Shown here: positions 16,153 to 23,609 of the stretch, in pieces | Position numbering within the stretch: position 1 is the stretch's first letter | Layout: every line of letters starts with the position of its first letter | Source of the DNA: an uncultured Muribaculaceae bacterium | GTDB taxonomy: Bacteria > Bacteroidota > Bacteroidia > Bacteroidales > Muribaculaceae | Direction: 5' to 3' | DNA: 49,540 nucleotides | NCBI GenBank assembly: GCA_910585755.1 | Contig: CAJUFH010000017.1 | Coordinates: 1-49,540 of the forward strand | Made by a program: the position numbers and the translations under genes | Notes under the pieces: model-generated | Database searches by the model: none | The model's input: the letters and a program-made list of their open reading frames with translations, nothing else | What the model was told of the DNA's origin: nothing

Positions 16153-17343
16153 ATGAAAACCTATAACTTCGACCAGGAAATTGACCGCCGGGGAAGCGGT
16201 TGTACCAAATTCGAGGAACTGGACGCGCTCTTCGGGCGCCGCGACCTGCTCCCCCTATGGATCGCCGACATGGACTTCCCCGTGTGCCCCGAAATCACCA
16301 GGGCGCTGCAGAAGCGCTTCGAGCACCCGATCTATGGCTACTCGATTCCTCCCGAAAGTTATTGGGATTCAATCACCTCCTGGCTCCGCCGCCGCCACGG
16401 CTTCGAAGTTGGGCGCGGGGAGCTGACCTACGTCCCCGGCGTGGTCAAGGGGATAGCCTTCGCCATAAACTTCTTCTCGCGCCCGGGGGACAGAATCGTG
16501 ATCCAGCCCCCTGTCTACCATCCGTTCAAGATGGTAATCGAGGGGAACGGCCGCATTGTCGCCCCCAACCCGCTCCGCCGTACCCCGGAAGGGGGCTACG
16601 AGATGGACCTCGAAGGGCTGCGCCGGGTAGTCGAGACGGAGCGCCCGACGATGATGATTCTCTGCAACCCCCACAACCCGATCGGACTGCAATGGAGCCG
16701 CGAGACCCTCGCCGAAGTGGGCCGGATATGCCGCGCGGCGGGCGTGACGGTCGTTTCCGACGAAATCCACGGCGACCTGATGCTCCACGGAAAGCCCCAC
16801 ATCCCCTTCGCGATGGCCGGGGAGGACGCGGAAGCCGTAGCCGTAACTTTCGGCGCTCCCTCCAAGACGTTCAACATCCCGGGGCTGGTAAGCTCCTGGT
16901 GCGTGGTCAAAAACGAGGAGCTGCGCCGCCCGTTCTTCAACTGGCTTGCGGCCAACGAGTTCGACGCTCCGACTTTCACTGCCACAATCGGCACCGAAGC
17001 CGCCTACACCTACGGCGAGCCGTGGCTGGCGGAAGCCCTCGCGTATATCGAGGAGAACATCCGCTTCACCCGCTCGTTCCTCGCCGAGCGCGTCCCGAGC
17101 GTGCGCATGGTGGAGCCTGAGGCCTCCTTCCTGATATGGATGGACTTCTCGGCCCTGGAACTGAGCCACGAGGAGCTGGTCGACCTCGTCGTAAACCGCG
17201 CCGGGCTCGCACTGAACGACGGCGAGATGTTCGGCCCGGAGGGGCACGGATTCATGCGCGTCAATATCGCGACCCCGCGCTGCTGCCTCCGCTCCGCCCT
17301 TGAGCGCCTCGAAACCGTGGTCGCGGAGCTGGTAACACAGTAA
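16153..17343 (+). CDS. patB: PatB/MalY-type PLP-dependent C-S lyase or aminotransferase
   Basis: A fold-type I PLP enzyme of the MalY/PatB group, which typically cleaves cystathionine or cysteine conjugates (beta-elimination) and can regulate in some species. The 396-residue protein begins MKTYNFDQEIDRRGSGCTKF, a family start. PLIWADMDFP-like LLPLWIADMDFPVCP, CNPHNPIGLQWSRE, SDEIHGDLML (Asp203) and the PLP lysine K238 in GAPSKTFNIPG are all present. The ATG at 16153 was preferred over one 39 bases upstream because alignment begins here. aroA follows after 14 bases. Confidence 0.92.
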   Translation: MKTYNFDQEIDRRGSGCTKFEELDALFGRRDLLPLWIADMDFPVCPEITRALQKRFEHPIYGYSIPPESYWDSITSWLRRRHGFEVGRGELTYVPGVVKGIAFAINFFSRPGDRIVIQPPVYHPFKMVIEGNGRIVAPNPLRRTPEGGYEMDLEGLRRVVETERPTMMILCNPHNPIGLQWSRETLAEVGRICRAAGVTVVSDEIHGDLMLHGKPHIPFAMAGEDAEAVAVTFGAPSKTFNIPGLVSSWCVVKNEELRRPFFNWLAANEFDAPTFTATIGTEAAYTYGEPWLAEALAYIEENIRFTRSFLAERVPSVRMVEPEASFLIWMDFSALELSHEELVDLVVNRAGLALNDGEMFGPEGHGFMRVNIATPRCCLRSALERLETVVAELVTQ

Positions 17344-17357
17344 ATTCTTAAATTCCA

Positions 17358-18602
17358 ATGGACTACCGCGTATTTCCCCCGGAAGAAATCATAGAGGAGG
17401 GGTTCATTGAACTCCCCCTGTCGAAAAGCATCTCCAACCGGGCGCTGATTCTTGCCGCCCTGACGGAAGGCACCCCCTACCCTCCCCGCCTCGCCGACTG
17501 CTCTGACACCCAGGCGCTTGCCGCCGCCCTGCGACAGGGACTGTCCGGGGAGGTGAACGTCGGGGGCGCCGGCACGGCCATGCGCTTCCTCGCCGCCTAC
17601 TACGCCGCGACCCCGGGGGCAGACATCCTCCTCGACGGGGACGAACGGATGCGCCGGCGACCCATACGGCAGCTTGTCGACGCGCTCCGGGCATGCGGCG
17701 CGGAAATAGAATACGCGGGTGAGGAGGGATTCCCACCACTGAAAATAAAAGGAAAACGGCTAAAGGGGGGCCGCGTGACGGTCGACGCGACCGTCTCGTC
17801 GCAGTTCGTGTCCGCGCTGCTGATGGTTGCCCCGACAATGGAGGAGGGGCTTACGCTCGAGCTCGACGGAGAACCAGTCTCCCTGCCATACATCCTCCTT
17901 ACCGTCGGAATGATGGAGGACAGGGGCGCGGAGGTAGACCGCTCTCCCCTGACGATAAGCGTCGCACCCGGCCGCTACCGCGCCGCGGAGGCCGACGACG
18001 CGGAGGCCGACTGGAGCGCCGCCGCCTTCTTCTACGAAATAACCGCACTCTCGGCAGGATGGCTCACTCTCCGCGACCTCCGCACCGACTCCCGGCAGGG
18101 TGATCGGCGCGCGGCGGAGTATTTCGAGCGCCTGGGGGTCATTACAGCCCCGTCAGAGGAGATCGAGGGCGCGGTTGACCTCCAACCTTCCCCCGACCTT
18201 TTCGGGCGCTTAGAGGCCGATTTAAGCGACACTCCCGACCTCGCGCCCGCGCTGGTGGTCACCGCCTCGCTCTTAGGGGTCCCCTTCCGCCTGACAGGGC
18301 TTCAAAGCCTCGGGATAAAGGAGTGTGACCGCCTCCAGGCCCTCGTCGAGGAGATGGAGAAAGTCGGAGTCCGGGTCGAGAAAATCCGCGACTTCGGGCT
18401 GGAATGGGACGGCAGCCGCCACCCCGTGTTTGAAGTGCCCGTTTTCGACTCCCGCGGCGACCACCGCATGGCGATGGCCCTCGCCCCCGCCGCCGTCTAC
18501 CTCCCCGGTGCCGTAGTCCGCGGCGCCGAGACCGTCGCCAAATCCTTCCCCGCCTACTGGGACGCCCTCCGCGCCCTGGGCTTCTCCCTGGAAGAGGTTT
18601 AA
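17358..18602 (+). CDS. aroA: 3-phosphoshikimate 1-carboxyvinyltransferase (EPSP synthase)
   Basis: Transfers enolpyruvyl from PEP to shikimate 3-phosphate in aromatic amino-acid synthesis. The 414-residue length is typical for Bacteroidetes forms. LPLSKSISNRALILAAL (residues 16-32), GAGTAMRFLAAYYA, the DGDERMRRRPI block, the VSSQFVSALLMVAP region and the C-terminal DHRMAMALAPAA and ETVAKSFPAYWDALRALGF are intact. It ends the plus-strand run; a repeat element (18606-18726) and a bidirectional terminator separate it from the convergent panB. Confidence 0.97.
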   Translation: MDYRVFPPEEIIEEGFIELPLSKSISNRALILAALTEGTPYPPRLADCSDTQALAAALRQGLSGEVNVGGAGTAMRFLAAYYAATPGADILLDGDERMRRRPIRQLVDALRACGAEIEYAGEEGFPPLKIKGKRLKGGRVTVDATVSSQFVSALLMVAPTMEEGLTLELDGEPVSLPYILLTVGMMEDRGAEVDRSPLTISVAPGRYRAAEADDAEADWSAAAFFYEITALSAGWLTLRDLRTDSRQGDRRAAEYFERLGVITAPSEEIEGAVDLQPSPDLFGRLEADLSDTPDLAPALVVTASLLGVPFRLTGLQSLGIKECDRLQALVEEMEKVGVRVEKIRDFGLEWDGSRHPVFEVPVFDSRGDHRMAMALAPAAVYLPGAVVRGAETVAKSFPAYWDALRALGFSLEEV

Positions 18603-18605
18603 GCA

Positions 18606-18726
18606 GCTTCGGGGCCGGGGCCCCTCACACCGGGGCCAAAACCCATTCGGGCCGAAAGCGCTCGTAGCTCCCATTTTCCTGCCAGATTGGTTCTGGTCCC
18701 AGTGCGAGCCGCCGCGGCGGCGAGGG
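18606..18726. repeat. Dispersed intergenic repeat, family 2, copy A
   Basis: A 121-bp element with imperfect inverted ends, CCTCACACCGGGGCCAAAACC and GGTTCTGGTCCCAGTGCGAG. The ends match the second copy at 34657-34804 in inverse orientation, while the centres differ in sequence and length. No coding capacity. Confidence 0.8.
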
Positions 18727-18735
18727 TAGAAAACC

Positions 18736-18763
18736 AAAAAAGCCGCCCTCGGGCGGCTTTTTT
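18736..18763. terminator. Bidirectional terminator between aroA and panB
   Basis: AAAAAAGCCGCC and GGCGGCTTTTTT form a 12-bp stem around a 4-base loop, with T-tracts on both strands. A second GGCGGCTTTTTT (18767-18778) follows and runs into the panB stop codon, so alternative pairing is possible. Confidence 0.92.
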
Positions 18764-18777
18764 ATGGGCGGCTTTTT

Positions 18778-19599
18778 TCAGTATTGCTCGGCGGCGGAGG
18801 GGAAGGACCCGGCCCGGACATCGGCGCAGTAGTTGCCGATCGCGGAGGTAATTACCGGCGCGAGGTCGGAGTAGAGGCGCAGGAACTTCGGACGGAAACC
18901 GTCGTTCATGCCGAGCATGTCGGTAACGACGAGAACCTGGCCGTCGACCCCGGCTCCGGCCCCGATGCCGATCACGGGGATGGTGACAGACTTAGCGACC
19001 TGTTCGGCCAGCGCGGCGGGAATCTTCTCCAGCACCATGGCGAAGCACCCTGCCTCTTCCAGGGCGCGGGCATCCTCCAGGAGGCGCTTGGCCTCGGCAT
19101 CCTCCTTGGCGCGGACACCGTAGCCCCCGAACTGGTTGACCGACTGGGGAGTCAGCCCCAGGTGGCCGCATACGGGGATTCCGGCGGCGGTGATGCGGCG
19201 GATTGTGTCGCAGATTTCGCGGCCACCCTCCATCTTGACACCCTGCGCGCCGCTCTCCTTCATCAGGCGTATGGCGTTGGCGACCCCCTGTTCGGCGCTA
19301 ACCTGGTAGGAGCCGAAGGGCATGTCGGCGATCACCATGGCACGCTCGACGCCGCGCACGACGCACCGCGTATGGTAAATCATCTCTTCGAGGGTCATCG
19401 GGAGGGTCGTCTCGTTTCCGGCCATGACGTTGGTGGCCGAATCGCCGACCAGGATCATATCAACCCCTCCGGCGTCGACGAGGCGGGCGGTAGTGTAGTC
19501 GTAGGCGGTCAGCATAGCGATTTTCTGCCCCTCGGCCTTCATCTTGCGCACGGTGGCGGTAGTTACTTTCTTAGGTTTGTCAATAGTGTTTGTAGACAT
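18778..19599 (-). CDS. panB: Ketopantoate hydroxymethyltransferase
   Basis: Makes ketopantoate from alpha-ketoisovalerate and methylene-tetrahydrofolate, the first step of pantothenate (coenzyme A) synthesis. The 273-residue protein shows MLTAYDYTTARLVDAGGVDMILVGDS, the metal-binding DMPFGSY region, GVKMEGG, GHLGLTPQSVNQFGGY, the catalytic Glu region MVLEKIP and the VIGIGAGAGVDGQVLVVTDMLG block. The ATG at 19599 gives a short polar N-terminal extension (STNTIDKPKK) before the core. No other pan gene is adjacent. Confidence 0.97.
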   Translation of the reverse strand: MSTNTIDKPKKVTTATVRKMKAEGQKIAMLTAYDYTTARLVDAGGVDMILVGDSATNVMAGNETTLPMTLEEMIYHTRCVVRGVERAMVIADMPFGSYQVSAEQGVANAIRLMKESGAQGVKMEGGREICDTIRRITAAGIPVCGHLGLTPQSVNQFGGYGVRAKEDAEAKRLLEDARALEEAGCFAMVLEKIPAALAEQVAKSVTIPVIGIGAGAGVDGQVLVVTDMLGMNDGFRPKFLRLYSDLAPVITSAIGNYCADVRAGSFPSAAEQY

Positions 19600-19619
19600 A
19601 ATTACAGGCTATTGTGAAA

Positions 19620-19647
19620 GAAGCTGTGCCAGCGGGGGCACAGCTTC
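19620..19647 (-). terminator. Terminator of the TPR-protein gene
   Basis: GAAGCTGTGCC and GGCACAGCTTC form an 11-bp perfect stem with a 6-base loop, followed on the minus strand by a pyrimidine-rich TTTCAC tract. It separates the TPR gene from panB downstream. Confidence 0.7.
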
Positions 19648-19695
19648 ACGGTATCAGGGTTAATAATGACGGCTAAGAGATTGACCCGGCGGGGA

Positions 19696-20385
19696 TTACT
19701 TCCCTTCGGCGCGGAGTTTCGCGCGGTCGAGGAGCTTCTCGACGTCGAGGTTGCGGGCCGAACCGTAGAGGGGGTATTCGGCGAGAATCTTCTCGTAGAC
19801 CTTTGCCTCCTCGGCGTAGTTCTTCTGGGCCGCGTAGACGCGGGCCAGCTTCATCATGAAGAAGGGGGTGTAGGCGGGGTTGGCGTCGCTCTCGCTGACA
19901 GCCTTCTGGAAGGCGTCGGCGGCCTTGCCGTAGTCGGGGGTGTCGAGATTGACGTAGCAGTCACCCTTAAGCGAGTAGGCGGCGGGGCCGATGATGTTCT
20001 CGTTGGCGGAGTAGTCGTCGAGGTATTTGATTGCCTCCTGGTACTTGCCCTGCTTGTAGAGGATGATGGCGGCCTGGAGGGCGGCGCGGTTGCCGGCCTC
20101 GTAAGCGCCGTCGTCGGCCAGCACCTTGTACTGGGCCAGGGCGGTGGAGTCGTTGCCGAGAGCCAGTTCGAGGTCGGCGTTGCCGATTGCCTCGTCGGCC
20201 TTCATGATACGGGGATTGCGGAAGAAGTAAACGTAGGCGAGGATGAGGACGACTACCGCGATTACTACGCAGCTCCAGATGGCGATCATCTTCTTGTTGT
20301 CCTGCATTTTCTGGGTCATTTTGGTGAGGTTGTCGTTGACTTCCTCAAGCCCGGTCTGCTCGGTTACGGGGTTCTGTTTCGACAT
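19696..20385 (-). CDS. Membrane-anchored tetratricopeptide-repeat protein
   Basis: A 229-residue protein with a cytosolic N-terminus (about 1-32), one transmembrane helix (about 33-55, IAIWSCVVIAVVVLILAYVYFF) and a periplasmic part built of TPR-like helices. Recognisable units are AALQAAIILYKQGKYQEAIKYLDDYS, AAYSLKGDCYVNLDTPDYGKAADAFQKAV and FFMMKLARVYAAQKNYAEEAKVYEKI. The architecture resembles YfgM-like scaffold proteins, but the partner is unknown. I chose the ATG at 20385 because the promoter at 20461-20491 lies upstream of it and downstream of the longer in-frame start. Confidence 0.85.
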   Translation of the reverse strand: MSKQNPVTEQTGLEEVNDNLTKMTQKMQDNKKMIAIWSCVVIAVVVLILAYVYFFRNPRIMKADEAIGNADLELALGNDSTALAQYKVLADDGAYEAGNRAALQAAIILYKQGKYQEAIKYLDDYSANENIIGPAAYSLKGDCYVNLDTPDYGKAADAFQKAVSESDANPAYTPFFMMKLARVYAAQKNYAEEAKVYEKILAEYPLYGSARNLDVEKLLDRAKLRAEGK

Positions 20386-20460
20386 TGTCTTTTTATGAGT
20401 GTTGTTATTATAAGCGCTGTTATCGGGCGGCGCCCCCGAGGGCGCGCCGCCGTTGAAGCG

Positions 20461-20491
20461 CAAAATTAGTGATTTAAGCGCAAACCGCAAA
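20461..20491 (-). promoter_or_regulatory. Promoter of the TPR-protein gene
   Basis: On the minus strand TAATTTTG (-7, 20461-20468) lies 19 bases downstream of TTTG (-33, 20488-20491), an exact match to the Bacteroidetes sigma consensus. It gives a leader of about 70 bases, which contains a GC-rich hairpin near 20430-20450. Confidence 0.8.
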
Positions 20492-20531
20492 AAATTTCAG
20501 GCGATTTTCGGCTTTTTTCGACTAATAGCCG

Positions 20532-20539
20532 TAACTTTA
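20532..20539 (+). promoter_or_regulatory. Possible -7 element of cdd
   Basis: TAACTTTA is a one-mismatch version of TAnnTTTG, 23 bases before the cdd ATG. It has no good -33 partner. Confidence 0.4.
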
Positions 20540-20562
20540 CATACCAAAACAAACCTGACCCC

Positions 20563-21036
20563 ATGACTAACCGCGACATTACCGTAAGAATCAAGCAGCT
20601 CGCCTACGACGAGCTTTCCCCCGCCGACGCCGAACTCGTAGAACAGGCCCGCCAGGCTACCTTCCGCAGCTACGCCCCCTACTCCCGCTTCCGCGTCGGG
20701 GCCGCGATACTCCTCAGCAACGGGGATGTAATCACCGGCGCCAACCAGGAGAACGCCGCCTACCCTTCCGGCACATGCGCCGAGCGCTCGGCCTGCTATT
20801 ACGCCCACGCCCGCTACCCCGAGGCCAGGTTCCTGAAGGTAGCGATCGCCGCCCGAGGAACCGACGGCGAGTTTGTCGACGAGCCCGCGGCACCCTGCGG
20901 CGCGTGCCGCCAGGCGCTTCTGGAATACGAGACCCTCGCCGGGGCGCCGGTTGAAATCCTCCTGGCCGGCCGCGACAAAATCTACGTCCTGGAATCTGTC
21001 AAGAGCACCCTACCCCTCGCCTTCGACTCCTTCTAA
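20563..21036 (+). CDS. cdd: Cytidine deaminase
   Basis: Deaminates cytidine and deoxycytidine to uridine forms in pyrimidine salvage. The 157-residue homotetrameric-type enzyme has the zinc site C72-A-E74-R (TCAERSACYYA) and P-C112-G-A-C115 (PCGACRQALLEYE), with E74 as the proton shuttle. The SYAPYSRFRVGAAIL substrate segment is intact. It lies at the head of a plus-strand block with an unknown gene, porV and ispF, separated from the next gene by a hairpin terminator. Confidence 0.96.
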   Translation: MTNRDITVRIKQLAYDELSPADAELVEQARQATFRSYAPYSRFRVGAAILLSNGDVITGANQENAAYPSGTCAERSACYYAHARYPEARFLKVAIAARGTDGEFVDEPAAPCGACRQALLEYETLAGAPVEILLAGRDKIYVLESVKSTLPLAFDSF

Positions 21037-21043
21037 TACAAAA

Positions 21044-21069
21044 CGGAGCCGCAGGGGGATGCGGCTCCG
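21044..21069 (+). terminator. Hairpin after cdd
   Basis: CGGAGCCGCA and TGCGGCTCCG form a perfect 10-bp stem with a 6-base loop just after the cdd stop. No immediate T-run follows, so it may act as a transcript end-stabilising or processing hairpin. Confidence 0.6.
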
Positions 21070-21176
21070 CTTCGAGGTGGCTATTGCTTTATTATTTTCT
21101 ACTATTCTGACGGCTGGAAGCGCCCCAAGGTTTAATCACCGGGGCTTATTTTGCATTTATTAACGCTATTTTTCGC

Positions 21177-21184
21177 TAATTTCG
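21177..21184 (+). promoter_or_regulatory. -7 element of the gene at 21205
   Basis: TAATTTCG fits TAnnTTYG and lies about 20 bases before the ATG at 21205. A TTTG occurs at 21150-21153, with a slightly long 23-base spacing. Confidence 0.5.
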
Positions 21185-21204
21185 CGCCAAGAAAGATTTT
21201 GCGT

Positions 21205-21729
21205 ATGCTGACTCTCAAATACAACGACGAAAAGGACCGCGCCCTGGGCCTCGGCGGAATGGCCGTCAGCCTGGTGATGTGGGAAAACGCGCGATACTTA
21301 CAGCGCCTGTCGCTCGACGCCCCCGTCGGCGAAGGGGTGGCGCTGACCCCCGACTTCTTCCTCCAACGCAACCAGCGGGCCTCGGCGAAAGCCGTATGGA
21401 CCCGCGACGTGGAGATGTTCCAGACCGAGGCCGGGATGCTCGTGGCGAACGTCGCCAGCCGGGCATACATCGGCCGCCGCGAGCCCATCGACCGGGAGAC
21501 GCGCGAACTGATTGTCAAGGCCCTCGCCGACAGCGGCAGCGAAGCCTGCGGGCTCGAGGAAGGGGAAGTCAGAACCGTCGCCGACAAGATTATCGGCTAT
21601 TTCTCCCAGGTACTCGCCTACCCCGCCGTCGCGTCGATTGTAGGCGAGTTTGCCGAGAAACTGCGCCAGGAGCGCTCGATGGAGCGCGACCGCGTTGTCG
21701 AGCTGCTCGGGCGCCTCGAGCGCCTTTGA
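21205..21729 (+). CDS. Hypothetical protein in the porU position
   Basis: A 174-residue soluble protein that I do not recognise. It starts MLTLKYNDEKDRALGLGGMAVSLVMWENARYL and ends in a charged helix (EKLRQERSMERDRVVELLGRLERL). No signal peptide, cysteine motif or membrane segment is visible; a single Cys lies at about 120. It looks mainly helical. The ATG at 21205 is preferred because a -7 promoter element lies just upstream. It sits between cdd and porV, where other Bacteroidetes often carry porU, but shares nothing visible with that large peptidase. Confidence 0.75.
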   Translation: MLTLKYNDEKDRALGLGGMAVSLVMWENARYLQRLSLDAPVGEGVALTPDFFLQRNQRASAKAVWTRDVEMFQTEAGMLVANVASRAYIGRREPIDRETRELIVKALADSGSEACGLEEGEVRTVADKIIGYFSQVLAYPAVASIVGEFAEKLRQERSMERDRVVELLGRLERL

Positions 21730-21791
21730 ACCCGCCCCGGCACAATAAAACAGCCGAATCGGAGTTATTCTATTGTATCCTAATTACTCCG

Positions 21792-23018
21792 ATGAAAACC
21801 AACTTCCTGAAATACGCGCTCTCCGGCAAAAGGGGGATTCTCGCGGCGGTTGCCGTAACCGCGGCCCTCGGCGCCGCGGCCGCCGACATCAAGAACGAGT
21901 TCAACCCGATCCAGACCGGCGTGACCTCCCTGAGCATCGCTCCCGACGCCCGCGGAGCCTCCCTCGGCGACCTCGGGGCCGCGACCGACCCCGACGTGAA
22001 CTCCCAGTTCTGGAACCCCTCGAAATACGCCTTCGCCTACTCCCAGGGGGGCGTGTCGCTCAGCTACACCCCCTGGCTCCGCAAACTCGTCAACGACATA
22101 TTCCTGGCCAACCTCTCCGGCTACTGGAAGCTCGGCAGCGGCGACAACCAGGCGATTTCGGCCTCCCTGCGCTACTTCTCGCTCGGCGAGGTAAAAGCGG
22201 GCATCGACGGCGTCTCCAACAGCGTCAACCCCTACGAGATGGCCGTCGACGTCGGCTATTCGCGCAAGCTCTCCGAGAAATTCTCGATGGGCGTCGTGTT
22301 CCGCTATATCTATTCCGCCCTGGGCTTCAGCCCCTCCAAGGCCGGAAGCCAGGTGACAGGGGCCTCCGCCTTCGCCGCCGACATTGCCGGATACTACACC
22401 ACTTACCCCATCATCGGACAGAACGAATGTCAGTGGTCATGGGGCTGGAACATCTCCAACATCGGCTCCAAAGTCTCCTATGACAACGGCGACCGCCCGG
22501 CGTTCCTCCCGACGAACCTCAAAATCGGAACTACCTTCATGTTCCCCCTGGCCGACTACCACACCCTCGCCCTCTCCGTCGACCTCAACAAGCTCCTCGT
22601 TCCCTCCATGCCCCGCCAAAGCGACTACCTCGACGCTGACGGCCAGGAGGATACGAAAGCCTGGCGGGAAGCTTACGACAAATGGGAGGCGATGTCCCCC
22701 ATCACCGGTATCTTCAAGTCCTTCACCGACGCTCCCGGCGGAGCCAAGGAGGAGTTCCGCGAAATCAACTACTCCATCGGCGCCGAGTACAGCTACAACC
22801 AGCAGTTCTTCCTCCGCGCCGGCTACTACCACGAGAGCCAGTACAAGGGTAACCGCCAGTATTTCGGCTTCGGAGCGGGCTTCTCGCTGAACGTGGTGCG
22901 CCTCGACGCCTCCTACATGCTCGCGACCGCCCAGACCTCCCCTCTCGACCAGACACTCCGCTTCACCCTCACCTTCGACATGGACGGCCTCCGCGACATT
23001 TTCGGCGGCAGACGCTAA
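21792..23018 (+). CDS. porV: PorV-like outer-membrane protein of the type IX secretion family
   Basis: A 408-residue FadL-like beta-barrel with a signal peptide (cleavage likely after AAAA-D near residue 32). The signature SIAPDARGASLGDLGAATDPDVNSQFWNPSKYAFAYSQGGVSLSYTPWLRKLVNDIFLA closely matches PorV/LptO. It ends with an aromatic beta strand (LRFTLTFDMDGL). PorV shuttles type IX cargo from the SprA translocon to the PorU attachment complex. No other type IX gene is in the window. ispF follows after 8 bases. Confidence 0.88.
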   Translation: MKTNFLKYALSGKRGILAAVAVTAALGAAAADIKNEFNPIQTGVTSLSIAPDARGASLGDLGAATDPDVNSQFWNPSKYAFAYSQGGVSLSYTPWLRKLVNDIFLANLSGYWKLGSGDNQAISASLRYFSLGEVKAGIDGVSNSVNPYEMAVDVGYSRKLSEKFSMGVVFRYIYSALGFSPSKAGSQVTGASAFAADIAGYYTTYPIIGQNECQWSWGWNISNIGSKVSYDNGDRPAFLPTNLKIGTTFMFPLADYHTLALSVDLNKLLVPSMPRQSDYLDADGQEDTKAWREAYDKWEAMSPITGIFKSFTDAPGGAKEEFREINYSIGAEYSYNQQFFLRAGYYHESQYKGNRQYFGFGAGFSLNVVRLDASYMLATAQTSPLDQTLRFTLTFDMDGLRDIFGGRR

Positions 23019-23026
23019 TTTTCAAT

Positions 23027-23500
23027 ATGAGACTCAGAATCGGCAACGGATTTGACGTGCACCGCTTCGCCGAGGGGCGGCGCTGCGTCCTCTGCGGGGT
23101 AGAAATCCCCCACCCCCTCGGACTGCTCGGCCACAGCGACGCCGACGTCGCGCTCCACGCCCTCTGCGACGCGCTCCTCGGAGCCGCGGCCCTGGGAGAC
23201 ATCGGCAAGCACTTTCCCGACACCGACCCCCGCTTCGAGGGCGCGGATTCCCGGGTGCTCCTCCGCGAGACCGCCCGTCTCCTTTCCGAGGCCGGATATT
23301 CCGTTGGTAACGTTGACGTTACGATTATAGCCCAGGCTCCGAAAATGGCCCCTCACATCCCCGCTATGCGCGCCAACATCGCCGCCGACCTCTCCCTCCC
23401 CCTCGACGCCGTCTCCGTAAAGGCCACCACCACCGAACGCCTCGGCTTCACCGGCCGCGGCGAAGGCATCGCCGCCCAGGCCGCCGCACTGCTGGTTTAG
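23027..23500 (+). CDS. ispF: 2-C-methyl-D-erythritol 2,4-cyclodiphosphate synthase
   Basis: The cyclising step of the MEP isoprenoid pathway. The 157-residue protein has the zinc-site motif GNGFDVHRF (D10, H12), HSDADVALHALCDALLGAAALGDIGKHFPDTDP, the APKMAPHIPAMRANIA region and the C-terminal SVKATTTERLGFTGRGEGIAAQA. It is cotranscribed with porV (8-base gap), a pairing I recall from Porphyromonas. A strong terminator follows at 23561-23590. Confidence 0.97.
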   Translation: MRLRIGNGFDVHRFAEGRRCVLCGVEIPHPLGLLGHSDADVALHALCDALLGAAALGDIGKHFPDTDPRFEGADSRVLLRETARLLSEAGYSVGNVDVTIIAQAPKMAPHIPAMRANIAADLSLPLDAVSVKATTTERLGFTGRGEGIAAQAAALLV

Positions 23501-23524
23501 GTAATTACTTGGTTTCCTTAACCT

Positions 23525-23542
23525 GACGCGGCACGCCGCGTC
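23525..23542. repeat. Short palindromic intergenic repeat
   Basis: GACGCGG and CCGCGTC form a 7-bp stem around CACG, followed by CCCTAC. This resembles the core of widespread GGGACGCGGC-type extragenic palindromes. Only one copy was noticed in the window. Confidence 0.5.
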
Positions 23543-23560
23543 CCTACAAGAGAATACAAA

Positions 23561-23590
23561 GAGCGCCCCCTCGGAATCGAGGGGGCGCTC
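23561..23590. terminator. Bidirectional terminator between ispF and serS
   Basis: GAGCGCCCCCTCG and CGAGGGGGCGCTC form a perfect 13-bp stem with a GAAT loop between convergent genes. On the minus strand it is followed by TTTGTATT. Confidence 0.88.
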
Positions 23591-23609
23591 CCGTGTTGTA
23601 TCCTGAGGA

